Below are positions 1 through 7,804 of a DNA stretch of 64,000 bases, piece after piece (the stretch's first letter is position 1; each line of letters begins with the position of its first letter). The notes under the pieces were generated by a model that did no database searches, was not told the origin of the DNA, and was given only the letters and a program-made list of their open reading frames with translations. This DNA is from Phycisphaeraceae bacterium (GTDB lineage: Bacteria > Planctomycetota > Phycisphaerae > Phycisphaerales > UBA1924): assembly GCA_019636845.1 (NCBI GenBank), contig JAHBWV010000001.1, positions 2,232,001 to 2,296,000 of the forward strand, read 5' to 3'. The position numbers were made by a program, and so were the translations under genes.

Positions 1-1522
1 GGGCGTAGACCGTGTCGAAGTAGACGACGGATGCCGGGTCGGCGTTGGTGAGGGCGTCGGGCTCGATCGGCGATCGGTCGGGCGCTGGGCCGCCCCGCAT
101 GCCGAGGGGTGTGCAGTTGATGAAGGCATCGGCGGGGGCCTCGTGGCGGCTCTCCCACGGCATGGTGCGGATGTCGAGGTTGGCCGTGCGGCGCAGGTCC
201 GAGGCGAGCGTGTCGGCCTCTTCCGGTCGGCGGGCGGTGACTGTGACGTTTGCGCCGGCGGCGGCGCAGGCGTATGCCGCGGCGCGGGCAACGCCACCTG
301 CGCCGAGGACTACGACGTGTCTGCCCGCGACGGGACCGGCTTGGTGTGAGAGGCAGGCGGCGATAGCGGGCGCGTCGGTGTTGTCGATGGTGATGCGGGA
401 TGGGGGTGAGCCGAGGTCGCGTTGGACGACGATGGTGTTGGCAGCGCCGATGGCTCGGGCGGAGGGTGAGAGGAACCAGTTGCGGGACTCGCCCATCTCG
501 TCGGCAAGCCGGACGAGTGCTTGCTTGTAGGGGATCGTGACGCTTGCGCCGGAGAGGTCGAGGGCGTCGTGTTCGATCAGTTCAAGGACCGTGGCCTTGA
601 AGGACTCGTACGCGCCGTTGTCGTCGGTGTTGCCATCCGGGGCGGCGATGGGCATGGGGAGGTAGACGCCGTTGTGCCCGAGGGCTTCGAAGCCGGCGTT
701 GTGGATGAGCGGGGAGAGGGAGTGTCCGACGGGCCAGCCGAGGACACCGTAGACGCGGGTCTCTTGGTTGATGGATCTGAACCTGAATCGCTGGAGGATC
801 TCCGTGATGGTGGGCTGTCCTGGGGCGGTGGCGGAGGCATCTCGGAGGGAGGCGAAGGTGAGGAATGCGCCGAACTTGGGGGCGAGGACGCGGCTCATGA
901 GTCCGAACTCGCCCATGCCGAGGGCGATCATGGGGCGGTCGGTGTGGCGGAGGATGTCGAAGAGTTCGATGTTGTCTCGGAGTGAGCGGGCGCGGTAGGC
1001 GATCTTGATGATCTTTGCCGCGGGCTCGTCTCGCATGGTGAGGAGGCGTCTTGTGAGGTCTGCGGGTCGGCGTTGGAAGTCGTGGGCGGAGAGGATGAGG
1101 GCGGTGTCGAGGCCTCGCATTTGGCCGGGGTGGTTGACGGCGAGGAGGACTTTCTGGCGGATGTTGGCGGAGCGGGAGATGGTTGCGTGCTCGACGTCGA
1201 TGTATCTCGGCGGGGTGTCGATGGTTGCCAGGCGCTCGTAGAGGGAGATGCGTGAGGCGTCGTCGCCGTCGTAGTGGCCGCCCTCGAAGGTCGGTCGGCA
1301 GGTGACGATGCAGGGGAGAGGTGAGGAGCGGACGAGGCGGATGATCTCGTCGGTTTCGCGGCGGGCGTCTGGGTCGTCGGGTTGTGAGCCCTCGGGGCTG
1401 CCGGAGAGGATGTGGTCGATGCGGTACTCGGCGATCTGGGCTCCGAGGCGCTTTGCCTCGGCGCAGTCGGCGAGCGCGGCGTCGATCTCCTGGACCATGA
1501 TGGGGACGCAGAGGAGGGTCAT
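1..1522 (-). CDS. aroDE: Bifunctional 3-dehydroquinate dehydratase / shikimate dehydrogenase, 3' end outside the window
   Basis: This is a fusion of two consecutive shikimate-pathway enzymes. The N-terminal half is a type I dehydroquinate dehydratase: EYRID near residue 32, the catalytic His in LSAHDF (His147), and the Schiff-base Lys in KIIKIAY (Lys173). The C-terminal half is shikimate dehydrogenase: GWPVGHSLSPLIHN from about residue 262 (shikimate-binding Ser residues), VTIPYK (catalytic Lys), a DNTDA motif and the NADP-binding turn GAGGVARAA. The ATG at 1522 precedes MTLLCVPIM, a normal type I start. The frame stays open through 507 codons to the window edge and ends in sequence typical of the AroE C-terminal part, so only a short tail is missing. 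The domain fusion is known in plants, chlamydiae and some planctomycetes; activity is inferred from the intact motifs. Confidence 0.95.
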   Translation of the reverse strand, partial: MTLLCVPIMVQEIDAALADCAEAKRLGAQIAEYRIDHILSGSPEGSQPDDPDARRETDEIIRLVRSSPLPCIVTCRPTFEGGHYDGDDASRISLYERLATIDTPPRYIDVEHATISRSANIRQKVLLAVNHPGQMRGLDTALILSAHDFQRRPADLTRRLLTMRDEPAAKIIKIAYRARSLRDNIELFDILRHTDRPMIALGMGEFGLMSRVLAPKFGAFLTFASLRDASATAPGQPTITEILQRFRFRSINQETRVYGVLGWPVGHSLSPLIHNAGFEALGHNGVYLPMPIAAPDGNTDDNGAYESFKATVLELIEHDALDLSGASVTIPYKQALVRLADEMGESRNWFLSPSARAIGAANTIVVQRDLGSPPSRITIDNTDAPAIAACLSHQAGPVAGRHVVVLGAGGVARAAAYACAAAGANVTVTARRPEEADTLASDLRRTANLDIRTMPWESRHEAPADAFINCTPLGMRGGPAPDRSPIEPDALTNADPASVVYFDTVYA

Positions 1523-1561
1523 CGGGCCGAGTGTATGGTCGGCGGCGGATGCTGCGTCTGG

Positions 1562-2293
1562 TCAGCGTGTGCGGCGTCTTGGCGCGAGGATGAGCGGAAG
1601 GAGCGGGAGGATGCTGTGCGGCGCGGGGATGATGTCGAGTTCGAGGCGAGGGAGCGGCATGAGTGGATGCGGGATGTCGGTGTATGCGAAGACGAGTTCG
1701 GATGGGGGCATGCCCGGCGCGCCGGGGTGGATGTCTGTGAGTCGGCCGGTGACGAGGAATGCCGAGCCGAGCGCGGCGTTGATGTCTGCGATTGCGGAGC
1801 CGCCGAGTTCGATGATGATGTCGGTGCCGCTGTCGTCGATGGAGATGCCGACGACGCCGTAGGCGGATGCGGAGCCACCCATGGTGCTGAACATGGCGGA
1901 GAGCATTGGGCCGGTGGCGGTTCCTCCGAAGGCCTCGACGTATGCGGTCCAGGGGAATGCGGAGCCGCTGACGCGGTAGAACTCGACGGGATCGGAGCTG
2001 ATGTAACCGGAGGGGAGCGTGGGTCCGCCGGGGAGGAAGAGCTTGATGCGTGCGCCAGTGACCGGCGTGTCGATGTCTGAGAGATCGAAGATGAAGAAGT
2101 TGCGCCGTTCCGGGGGAGAAGAGGGGAAGGAGTATCCGACGTAGTAGTTGAAGAAGCCGGGCGTGGTGAGTCCTCCGTCGTAGATGCCGCCTGAGAAGGA
2201 GGAAGAGACTTCGATCGGGGTCGCGTTTGCGAGGAGCGTCCATGGCGACAGCATCGCGATCGCGAGGGCGGATCGAGTGGCCAGTGGGGTCAT
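1562..2293 (-). CDS. Secreted protein with degenerate PEP-CTERM-like tail
   Basis: A 243-residue protein with a signal peptide (hydrophobic ALAIAMLSPWTLLANA near residues 9-24), a beta-rich middle without recognised motifs, and a C-terminus reading PAPHS, a short hydrophobic stretch and RRRTR. This resembles the PEP-CTERM layout, although the PEP triplet is PAP and the membrane stretch is short and proline-containing. The start at 2293 is supported by AAGGAG eight bases upstream. The same frame continues open upstream to beyond 3160, so an automatic caller could choose a much longer, probably wrong, start. It follows aroDE on the same strand but lies upstream of it in transcription order with 39 bases between. 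Its role is unknown; proteins of this class are usually surface or matrix proteins processed by exosortase. Confidence 0.8.
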   Translation of the reverse strand: MTPLATRSALAIAMLSPWTLLANATPIEVSSSFSGGIYDGGLTTPGFFNYYVGYSFPSSPPERRNFFIFDLSDIDTPVTGARIKLFLPGGPTLPSGYISSDPVEFYRVSGSAFPWTAYVEAFGGTATGPMLSAMFSTMGGSASAYGVVGISIDDSGTDIIIELGGSAIADINAALGSAFLVTGRLTDIHPGAPGMPPSELVFAYTDIPHPLMPLPRLELDIIPAPHSILPLLPLILAPRRRTR

Positions 2294-3160
2294 GTTGTTG
2301 CTCCTTGCTCGGTTGAACGGGCGCGGCGGAGGTCCATCGCGAGAGCGAACGTGGCGTGTGCGAGGGCGTTTGCTCAGATCACGGCTGGGTGCTGCCAGCG
2401 GTTTGAGTGTAAAGAAAGCGAGGGGTGTACACAAGAGACTGGGGAGAGAATGGTGGGTGGAAGATCGGGACGTTGGCTGGCTTCGGCTGGCCAGGAGCGG
2501 GATATCGACGCGAGATGTGCGGGCCTTTGGAAGCAGACGCGTAGAGGGGATGCGCTCGGGAGCGCGAGGGATGTGGCCGGCTCCGGGTTGTGGCGCGGCG
2601 TGGTGTGGTGGAGAGGCGACAGGGAGTTGTGGGCGATGATCGAGTGATGGCTCGGGATCGGCGCAGTTGAGAGCAGCAACAGGAGCGTGAGGATCGGGAT
2701 GAGGAGATGGATCTGCAGCGATGAGCGGGTGGTCAGCGCGGAGAAGGAGCGGGTCGAGTTGGTTGGTGTCATGGGTGTCATGAGTGTCATGGGGTTCGCT
2801 CCGAGTTTCGGATAGCGATGGGCGCGTGGTGGTGTGCGGCGGAGTCGGGACGGAGTCGCGTGCGGAGGACTCTTGAGCCGAGCGTGTTTCGAGCGCGGGT
2901 GGTTGGTCTTGGGGGAAGAGGATGGAGGCGATGGATGGCTCTCGGATGCCGCAGAGGCGGTCGCGGAAGTTGACGAGTTGTTCGTATGCGTTGATCTCGC
3001 GGCGTAGGGTGGGCGAGTTGAGGAGCGTGGTGAGAGCGGCGGGCGAGAGCCCGAGCGCTTGCGCGAGAGGGGCGAGGGGGAGTTTGTGCGTGAGGATGGC
3101 GCGGACGAGGGCGTGGGCCTCGGCGGGAGTCGGGGAGAGATTGGACGCGGGGGCGGCCAT
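2294..3160 (-). other. Open frame with a helix-turn-helix-like N-terminal segment and no stop of its own
   Basis: From the ATG at 3160 the first 75 or so codons look protein-like: AHALVRAILTHK, then LAPLAQALGLSPAALTTLL, which reads like a small DNA-binding helix-turn-helix, then a helical INAYEQLVNFRDRLCG. After about residue 90 the translation becomes Pro/Ser/Thr/His-rich and looks like non-coding high-GC DNA, including a short tandem giving DTHDTHDT. No in-frame stop occurs before the stop of the PEP-CTERM gene at 1562, so the two share one frame. Either a small regulator gene has lost its stop, or the segment is a chance open frame. No other gene is visible between 2294 and 3160. The candidate operator palindrome lies 93 bases upstream. 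Confidence 0.3.
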
Positions 3161-3252
3161 GTGGGCAGCGTACGGCGCGGCGGGCGGGATGCAAGGGGTG
3201 CAGGGCGCAGTGATGCCAATTGGGCGCGCAAACACCCCAACTGCGCGGAGAT

Positions 3253-3276
3253 TCACTGACAACAGTCTGTCAGTGA
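3253..3276. promoter_or_regulatory. Perfect 9-bp-arm palindrome, candidate operator
   Basis: TCACTGACA and TGTCAGTGA form perfect 9-bp arms around a six-base centre, in the gap between the minus-strand frame starting at 3160 and the plus-strand gene starting at 3360. A second copy at 7781-7804, in the opposite orientation, agrees at 22 of 24 positions. Two near-identical palindromes in two gaps between divergently arranged genes fit a binding site for a dimeric regulator; a small mobile palindrome is the alternative. No T-run follows, so a terminator is less likely. Confidence 0.45.
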
Positions 3277-3310
3277 GGGGGAGTCAAGGGGGTGGGTGGG
3301 GAGAAATCGC
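3269..3310. repeat. Direct repeat, left copy (42 bp)
   Basis: This 42-bp segment matches 4121-4162 at 37 of 42 positions in the same orientation. It begins inside the right arm of the palindrome and contains the shared core GGGGAGTCAAGGGGG. The two copies bracket the gene at 3360-4031. Confidence 0.7.
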
Positions 3311-3359
3311 GAGGGAGGGGGAGGGTGCGAACAAGGGGGTATGTTGGTAATCTACGGAC

Positions 3360-4031
3360 ATGGCTGAAGTGTGCGGACGGATCTGGTTTGAGGGCAATCC
3401 GTGGCCGCGCGGGCACGCGATCAAGGAGTTTGCATGGTCAGGGCGGCTGGATGCTGATGGATCGCTCCGGTTCGACTTGCACCTTGAGACTGTCGACTAT
3501 GAATCGGAGGCGGAGCCGGAGTTTGATCATGAGGACGACTGGAGAAGTGCCGTCGTATGGAGCAACTACCATCGGTGCGGTCTTTCATCGACGCAATGGG
3601 AATGTGAGGGTGCAACAGGGTTGTTCCTCGGGGATGCGAAGCATCCGATCTCGTGGCCTGATTTGATGCAGCGGACACTCAGAGCCGACAAGGCGAAAGC
3701 GGGCGACATCATTTCGTGGGAGCCGCCCCCGGCGTTCTATACGTACCTTCTGGGCCACGACGCGGTCGCGGATCATCGCGTTCGGTTCACATGGAAGCCG
3801 CGGGCGAAGCGGGCGGATATCGAGTGGTCTGGCAGGATTGCGCTTGCGTACTGCGGGGACTTTGAGCTCAAACACAGGTTTCGCGCCGCGATACGCGATG
3901 CGACATTTAATGGGTTTCGAGTTGCTCCAGACGTCGGGAAGCAGCAGGCGGAGCGGCTTTTCGAGGTCGCGTGCTGCAACGCGGAGAAGTTTCGACTGGT
4001 GCGGCGAGGCGGTGGCCTGTGGTTTGTGTGA
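3360..4031 (+). CDS. Hypothetical protein, 223 aa
   Basis: I do not recognise a family. The protein is soluble, without a signal peptide or membrane segment, and rich in aromatic and charged residues: a WxxNYHRCG stretch near residue 67, and a C-terminal half with FTWKPRAKRADIEW and a helical RFRAAIRDATFNGFRV. Its composition is even and free of the Pro/Ser/Arg bias of spurious frames here, so it is probably real. The ATG at 3360 lacks a clear Shine-Dalgarno sequence. It is isolated, on the opposite strand from its neighbours, and lies between 42-bp direct repeats (3269-3310 and 4121-4162), which may point to acquisition as a unit. Codon use looks slightly less GC-rich than its neighbours by eye. 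Confidence 0.7.
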   Translation: MAEVCGRIWFEGNPWPRGHAIKEFAWSGRLDADGSLRFDLHLETVDYESEAEPEFDHEDDWRSAVVWSNYHRCGLSSTQWECEGATGLFLGDAKHPISWPDLMQRTLRADKAKAGDIISWEPPPAFYTYLLGHDAVADHRVRFTWKPRAKRADIEWSGRIALAYCGDFELKHRFRAAIRDATFNGFRVAPDVGKQQAERLFEVACCNAEKFRLVRRGGGLWFV

Positions 4032-4120
4032 GAGGTCGAGAGAGTGCGGTCTGCTGCAGCGATGTCGGATGAAGCGGCAACGATCGCCTGCGTGAAGATC
4101 CGGACGAGAGAGTCACCGGT

Positions 4121-4162
4121 GTCAGTGATGGGGAGTCAAGGGGGCGGGTGGTCAGAAATAGC
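4121..4162. repeat. Direct repeat, right copy (42 bp)
   Basis: Right-hand partner of the 3269-3310 repeat with five mismatches. It keeps the GTCAGTGA that forms the right arm of the palindrome at 3253, but the left arm is degenerate here (TCACCGGTGTCAGTGA). Confidence 0.7.
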
Positions 4163-4223
4163 AAATGGCAAAGGGCCAGATGGCAGACAGAGGGAGGGGG
4201 CGGGGTGTCGTGCGTTAGAGCGT

Positions 4224-4943
4224 TCACACCGGCGGTGTCGGAAGGTCGGAGCGAAGGGGAAGGACGGCTTGCGCGAGCGTCTTGTGCAGCCATCTGCGCC
4301 GATCGGCGGTCAGCATGTCACCGAACACAATCTCGGTCTCGGCGTGGATGACGATTCGCTCGCGCTTGTGTCCCTCGTCATCGACTTCCACGCGGTGTTC
4401 CACTTGCGTCACTGCGAGGGCGTTGAAGCGCTGGGTGCGTCCGATCGGGCCGATCCCCCGAAAGAGCGTGCAGTTTTCGTCGGTGAGTGTGATCTGATAC
4501 CGTCCGAATGCGGAGAAGAGGAGAACACGGGTCATCATGCCCGCAAACAACAGCGGAACCGAGAAGACCAGAGCGATGAAGAGCGAGCCGATAAGCCCGT
4601 AGTTGGGTAGCGCAGATCCTGGAAGCCATGAAGGCAGAGGGACGCCGAGTCCGCTGAGAATGCCGCGGAGGATTCCGAGTCCGAGGCCGGGAAGGTAGAT
4701 GTTGATGCCGACGAGCACGACGATTGCGAGGGCGAGGTTTCGAGCGGATCTGGCTGTAACGGTGATCATCATCGAGCCATCGCGTGCGGTGACCGAGCAG
4801 CCGGATGGGACGGCGCCTGTCGTGGTCGGGTTGGATTCAGCGATGAGGGCGGCTTGGGAGCACGCATCGCAGAATGGCACGCGCGAACGCCGCAGACGCG
4901 TTGCGTCGGTGATGGCGATGTTGCATGCGTAGCAACGTCTCAC
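4224..4943 (-). CDS. Zinc-ribbon membrane protein, paralogue of the next upstream gene
   Basis: A 239-residue protein from a GTG start. Residues 4-30 carry CYAC and CDAC pairs, a short zinc ribbon. Hydrophobic segments follow (LALAIVVLVGINIYLPGL, then IGSLFIALVFSVPLLFAGMM), and the C-terminal domain contains GIGPIGRTQRF followed by a beta-rich stretch. The same order and the sequence GVGPLGRTRRF occur in the gene at 5036-5794, so the two arose by tandem duplication. The C-terminal part resembles the PH-like domains often found after membrane segments, but I cannot assign a family. Function unknown. Confidence 0.8.
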   Translation of the reverse strand: MRRCYACNIAITDATRLRRSRVPFCDACSQAALIAESNPTTTGAVPSGCSVTARDGSMMITVTARSARNLALAIVVLVGINIYLPGLGLGILRGILSGLGVPLPSWLPGSALPNYGLIGSLFIALVFSVPLLFAGMMTRVLLFSAFGRYQITLTDENCTLFRGIGPIGRTQRFNALAVTQVEHRVEVDDEGHKRERIVIHAETEIVFGDMLTADRRRWLHKTLAQAVLPLRSDLPTPPV

Positions 4944-4965
4944 TTGGTGGGTGATGGTACGCGAA

Positions 4966-4996
4966 AGGAACCCAGGGAATCAGTGCCTGGGTTCCT
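4966..4996. terminator. 11-bp hairpin between the paralogues
   Basis: AGGAACCCAGG pairs perfectly with CCTGGGTTCCT across a nine-base loop. It lies between the stop of the 5036-5794 gene and the start of the 4224-4943 gene, both on the minus strand. There is no T-run, so it may be an attenuator or RNA-processing hairpin and not a classic intrinsic terminator. Confidence 0.5.
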
Positions 4997-5035
4997 GGGT
5001 TGGAACGGTTCAAGGGTCTTGGGACAACTACCCGT

Positions 5036-5794
5036 TCATGAGCGCGCGGACTTGGTCTGGTTCTCGAGAGCCTGATGCGGGCCGACGAGGAGTTCCGAGA
5101 GCTGCGACTGCATCCAGAGTTGGCGGATGGGTGCGAGATCCGAGCCGAACTTGATCAGCTTGTGTGCCGCGATGGCGACCACGGTGCTGACGCTCTCATC
5201 GTCTTTCTTGGCGTGGATGTGGACGGCCGTGACTTCCGAGGCGGTGAACCGGCGTGTGCGCCCGAGCGGGCCGACGCCGGTGAAGACTCGGCCGTCATCG
5301 TTGCGGATCGATACTCGACACTCGCCCGCGGCCTTCAGCATCACGTTCCAGATGAACATCATGCCGATGCAAAGGTGGGGCGTGATGAAGAGGAGGACGA
5401 AGAGGGGACCCCATGCGCTTGTGAAGGTGCTCGGCTTGCCTGGTAACCACGGTGGCGGCTGCATGCCAGCGGCACGCATGAATCCGTCGATGACAAGGAG
5501 GAAGAACGTGCCGACGATGAAGTTCCAGAACAAGCAAATGGCCAGCGCGCCGCAGAATCCACCGAACGACCTGGTTGACGCTGACAGGACGAGCGCGTCG
5601 CCATCGGTGCTCATGCGGCAGCCGGCGGGTGAGGTCGAGGGGTCGAGCCCGTGCGGGGCGGCCGCGGCGTCCTGTGAGGCGAGGTCGAGCAGACGCCAGA
5701 GCGTGCCGCATGAGGGACAGTGGGCGATGCCCTGCGTGACGTTGATTCTTTCTTCAGGGATGGATGTGCGGCATCGGAAGCAGCGCGTTGCCAT
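5036..5794 (-). CDS. Zinc-ribbon membrane protein, paralogue of 4224-4943
   Basis: A 252-residue protein with CFRC and CPSC at residues 5-31 forming a zinc ribbon, hydrophobic segments LAICLFWNFIVGTFFLLVI and LFVLLFITPHLCIGMMFI, and a C-terminal domain with GVGPLGRTRRF. The layout and the diagnostic G[IV]GP[IL]GRT motif match the downstream paralogue. The hairpin at 4966-4996 separates them, so transcription may be only partly coupled. A third zinc-ribbon membrane protein, not obviously homologous, lies at 10230-11048. Function unknown. Confidence 0.8.
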   Translation of the reverse strand: MATRCFRCRTSIPEERINVTQGIAHCPSCGTLWRLLDLASQDAAAAPHGLDPSTSPAGCRMSTDGDALVLSASTRSFGGFCGALAICLFWNFIVGTFFLLVIDGFMRAAGMQPPPWLPGKPSTFTSAWGPLFVLLFITPHLCIGMMFIWNVMLKAAGECRVSIRNDDGRVFTGVGPLGRTRRFTASEVTAVHIHAKKDDESVSTVVAIAAHKLIKFGSDLAPIRQLWMQSQLSELLVGPHQALENQTKSARS

Positions 5795-5829
5795 TTACGA
5801 GCATGGTACCACATGACGCGTGAAGCAGA

Positions 5830-5854
5830 CATGCCTGCTCATGGAGCAGGCATG
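5830..5854. terminator. Hairpin downstream of htpX
   Basis: CATGCCTGCTC pairs with GAGCAGGCATG around a three-base loop (11 bp). It sits 29 bases beyond the htpX stop on the minus strand and before the next minus-strand gene. No T-run follows, and the symmetric GCAGGCATG arms also resemble a dispersed intergenic palindrome. Confidence 0.5.
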
Positions 5855-5882
5855 CCACACGGAGTCGAGATAGCGGAACGCG

Positions 5883-6713
5883 TCACCCGTTCATGAGGGC
5901 GCGGATGCGGCTCTCGGTGGGCGGATGGGTGGCGAAGAGGCGGATGGCGGCGTTGCCGCCGAAGGGCTCGATGATGAAGAGGTTGTTCTGTGCGGGGTTG
6001 GGTTGGACGAGGGGGATGCGCTTGGCGTACATCTCGATTTTCTGGAGTGCGGAGATGAGTCCTCGGGGGGAGCCGACGATCTGCGCGGCGTGTGCGTCGG
6101 CGACGTATTCGCGTGAGCGGCTGATGGCGGCCTTGATGAGGGCGGCGCCGACGGCGGCGAGGATGATGGTGAGGAACATGGCGAGGGGATTGCCCCCACG
6201 GTTCTGGCCGCCACCGAGGAGCATGCCCCACTGGGCGATGAATGCGAGGACACCTGCGAGGGTTGCGGCGATGCAGGAGGTGAGGGTGTCGCGGTTTTTG
6301 ATGTGGGCGAGTTCGTGGGCGATGACGCCGGCGAGTTCGTCGCGATCGAGGACTTGCAGGAGGCCTTGCGTGACGGCGACGGCGGCCTTGCGCGGTGAGC
6401 GGCCAGTGGCGAAGGCGTTGGGCGCCTCGTGGGGGCAGATGTAGACCTTGGGCATGGGGAGGCCGGCGCGGCGGCGGAGTTCATCGACCATGCGGTAGTA
6501 GTCGCCTCCGGTTTCGGCGGTGACTTCGCGGGCGCGCATGGAGGCGATGGCGATCTTGTCTGAGAAGAACCAGGCGATGACGTTCATAAGGCCGCCGAAG
6601 AGGAGGCCGGTGATCATCCCCTGTTGGCCCCACATGGAGCCGACGAAGATGAAGAGGCCCATGAGGCCGCCGAGGAGGATGGCGGTCTTGAAGTTGTTGG
6701 TGAGTACGGTCAT
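5883..6713 (-). CDS. htpX: HtpX-like membrane zinc metalloprotease (M48)
   Basis: A 276-residue integral-membrane protease of the M48B type. Two N-terminal membrane segments (about residues 10-50) are followed by the metalloprotease core: HELAH at 133-137 supplies two zinc-binding His and the catalytic Glu, and REYVAD near 201 supplies the third ligand (Glu202). Two more hydrophobic segments flank the motif. HtpX degrades misfolded membrane proteins at the inner face of the cytoplasmic membrane. The ATG at 6713 gives the canonical start MTVLTNNFKT with AAGGA upstream; the frame is open further upstream but that part is composition noise. No heat-shock promoter was recognised. Confidence 0.95.
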   Translation of the reverse strand: MTVLTNNFKTAILLGGLMGLFIFVGSMWGQQGMITGLLFGGLMNVIAWFFSDKIAIASMRAREVTAETGGDYYRMVDELRRRAGLPMPKVYICPHEAPNAFATGRSPRKAAVAVTQGLLQVLDRDELAGVIAHELAHIKNRDTLTSCIAATLAGVLAFIAQWGMLLGGGQNRGGNPLAMFLTIILAAVGAALIKAAISRSREYVADAHAAQIVGSPRGLISALQKIEMYAKRIPLVQPNPAQNNLFIIEPFGGNAAIRLFATHPPTESRIRALMNG

Positions 6714-6872
6714 GGCTGCGCGAGTCCTTCGACACCGTTGAGCCAGGTTCGGATGCTCTGGGGCAACGCGGGTGTCGGCGTGTTGCCCGTTCGGATTGCA
6801 GTACGCCTGTGCGGCGTGGTTGTTCGTTGCACTCTTCGTTCGATGAGGGGGCGGTGGATTGCGTTGCGGGAA

Positions 6873-6950
6873 GGATTCACCACGGAGCAGACGGGAGGGC
6901 CACGGAGTAAGGCGTGAGAGGCGTGACCGCTCGCTGACGCTCGCGGTTCT
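6873..6950. repeat. Dispersed repeat block between htpX and the permease
   Basis: The 241-base gap 6714-6954 holds no gene. Bases 6873-6910 carry the ATTCACCACGGAG and CCACGGAG units seen again at 10028-10205. Bases 6927-6950 are identical over 24 bases to 11458-11481, with a weaker third copy near 11338. These look like short dispersed intergenic repeats. Confidence 0.65.
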
Positions 6951-6954
6951 TTGA

Positions 6955-7746
6955 TCACCAGAGGCCTGCCATTCTGGCAGCGGCGATGGTGAGGATCGTG
7001 GCGATGATGGCGCGGACGATGGGGAGCGGGAGTGAGTGAGCGAGGGATGCGCCGATGCGTGCGCCGATGATCGCGCCTGGGGCCATGAGGAGGGCGAGGA
7101 GAAGGGCGTTGGCGATGGATTGATCGTGGGTGTGGAGGGTGGCGAGTTTGAGGGTTGCGCCGATGAGGGCGGTGAGCCACATGATGCCCGCGCTGGTGCC
7201 GATCGCCTGGCGGAGGGGGAGGCGGCAGAGGAGTTGGAGGGCGGGGACCATGACGACTCCCCCACCGATGCCGAGGAGGCCGCCGAGGAGCCCGGCGATG
7301 ATGGCGATGGCGAGGAGGTTTGGGGTGGAGGTGCGTTCACGGGTTCCGGAGTGGTCGGGCTTGCGGAGTGCGAGGGCGATGAAGGTGCCGAGGGTGTAGA
7401 GAAAGATGAATGCGGCGAGGCCGAGGCGGAGATAAGAGCCGTCGATGAGGTTGGAGAGAAGGACGCCGGCGACGATGGCCAGGGCCATGACGGGGAGGAC
7501 GCGGCGGACGATATCGGACCTTACTGCGCCGGCCTGGCGGTGCTTTCGGGCGGCGGGGATAGCGACAGCCATGTTCACGGCCATGGCGGCGGCCATGTAG
7601 AGGTGGTGGGTGGAGGCGGGTGAAGTTCCGAAAACCAGCGACAAGCCCGGAAGCATGACCATGCTTCCGCCGATACCAGCGATACCACCGATACAACCGG
7701 CACCCAATCCGATCAAGACCGCTTCAAATGCTTGCAGGTAAGTCAC
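6955..7746 (-). CDS. TauE/SafE-family permease
   Basis: A 263-residue membrane protein with about eight hydrophobic segments in two homologous halves, each opening with a glycine-rich turn: GGIAGIGGSMVMLPGL near residue 19 and GLLGGLLGIGGGVVMVP near residue 155. This inverted-repeat layout is typical of the TauE/SafE family, which moves sulfite, sulfoacetate or related organosulfur anions across the cytoplasmic membrane; the substrate here cannot be read. The start is GTG at 7746 without a clear Shine-Dalgarno sequence. The palindrome at 7781-7804 lies 35 bases upstream and could control it. Confidence 0.88.
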   Translation of the reverse strand: MTYLQAFEAVLIGLGAGCIGGIAGIGGSMVMLPGLSLVFGTSPASTHHLYMAAAMAVNMAVAIPAARKHRQAGAVRSDIVRRVLPVMALAIVAGVLLSNLIDGSYLRLGLAAFIFLYTLGTFIALALRKPDHSGTRERTSTPNLLAIAIIAGLLGGLLGIGGGVVMVPALQLLCRLPLRQAIGTSAGIMWLTALIGATLKLATLHTHDQSIANALLLALLMAPGAIIGARIGASLAHSLPLPIVRAIIATILTIAAARMAGLW

Positions 7747-7780
7747 TTGCGGCTATTCTCCGAGTGTGGCGCTGGTGTGC

Positions 7781-7804
7781 TCACTGACAGACAGTTGTCA
7801 GTGG
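7781..7804. promoter_or_regulatory. Second copy of the TGTCAGTG palindrome, candidate operator
   Basis: CACTGACA and TGTCAGTG are 8-bp arms around a six-base centre. Read on the other strand it matches 3253-3276 at 22 of 24 positions. It lies 35 bases upstream of the permease start at 7746 and well upstream of the plus-strand 3D-domain gene. Confidence 0.45.

Noticed and set aside
582..2243. Long minus-strand frame of about 550 codons over aroDE
   Set aside because: It is antisense-frame noise: the translation is almost entirely Arg/His/Pro, and the same DNA encodes both shikimate enzymes with all catalytic motifs in another frame.
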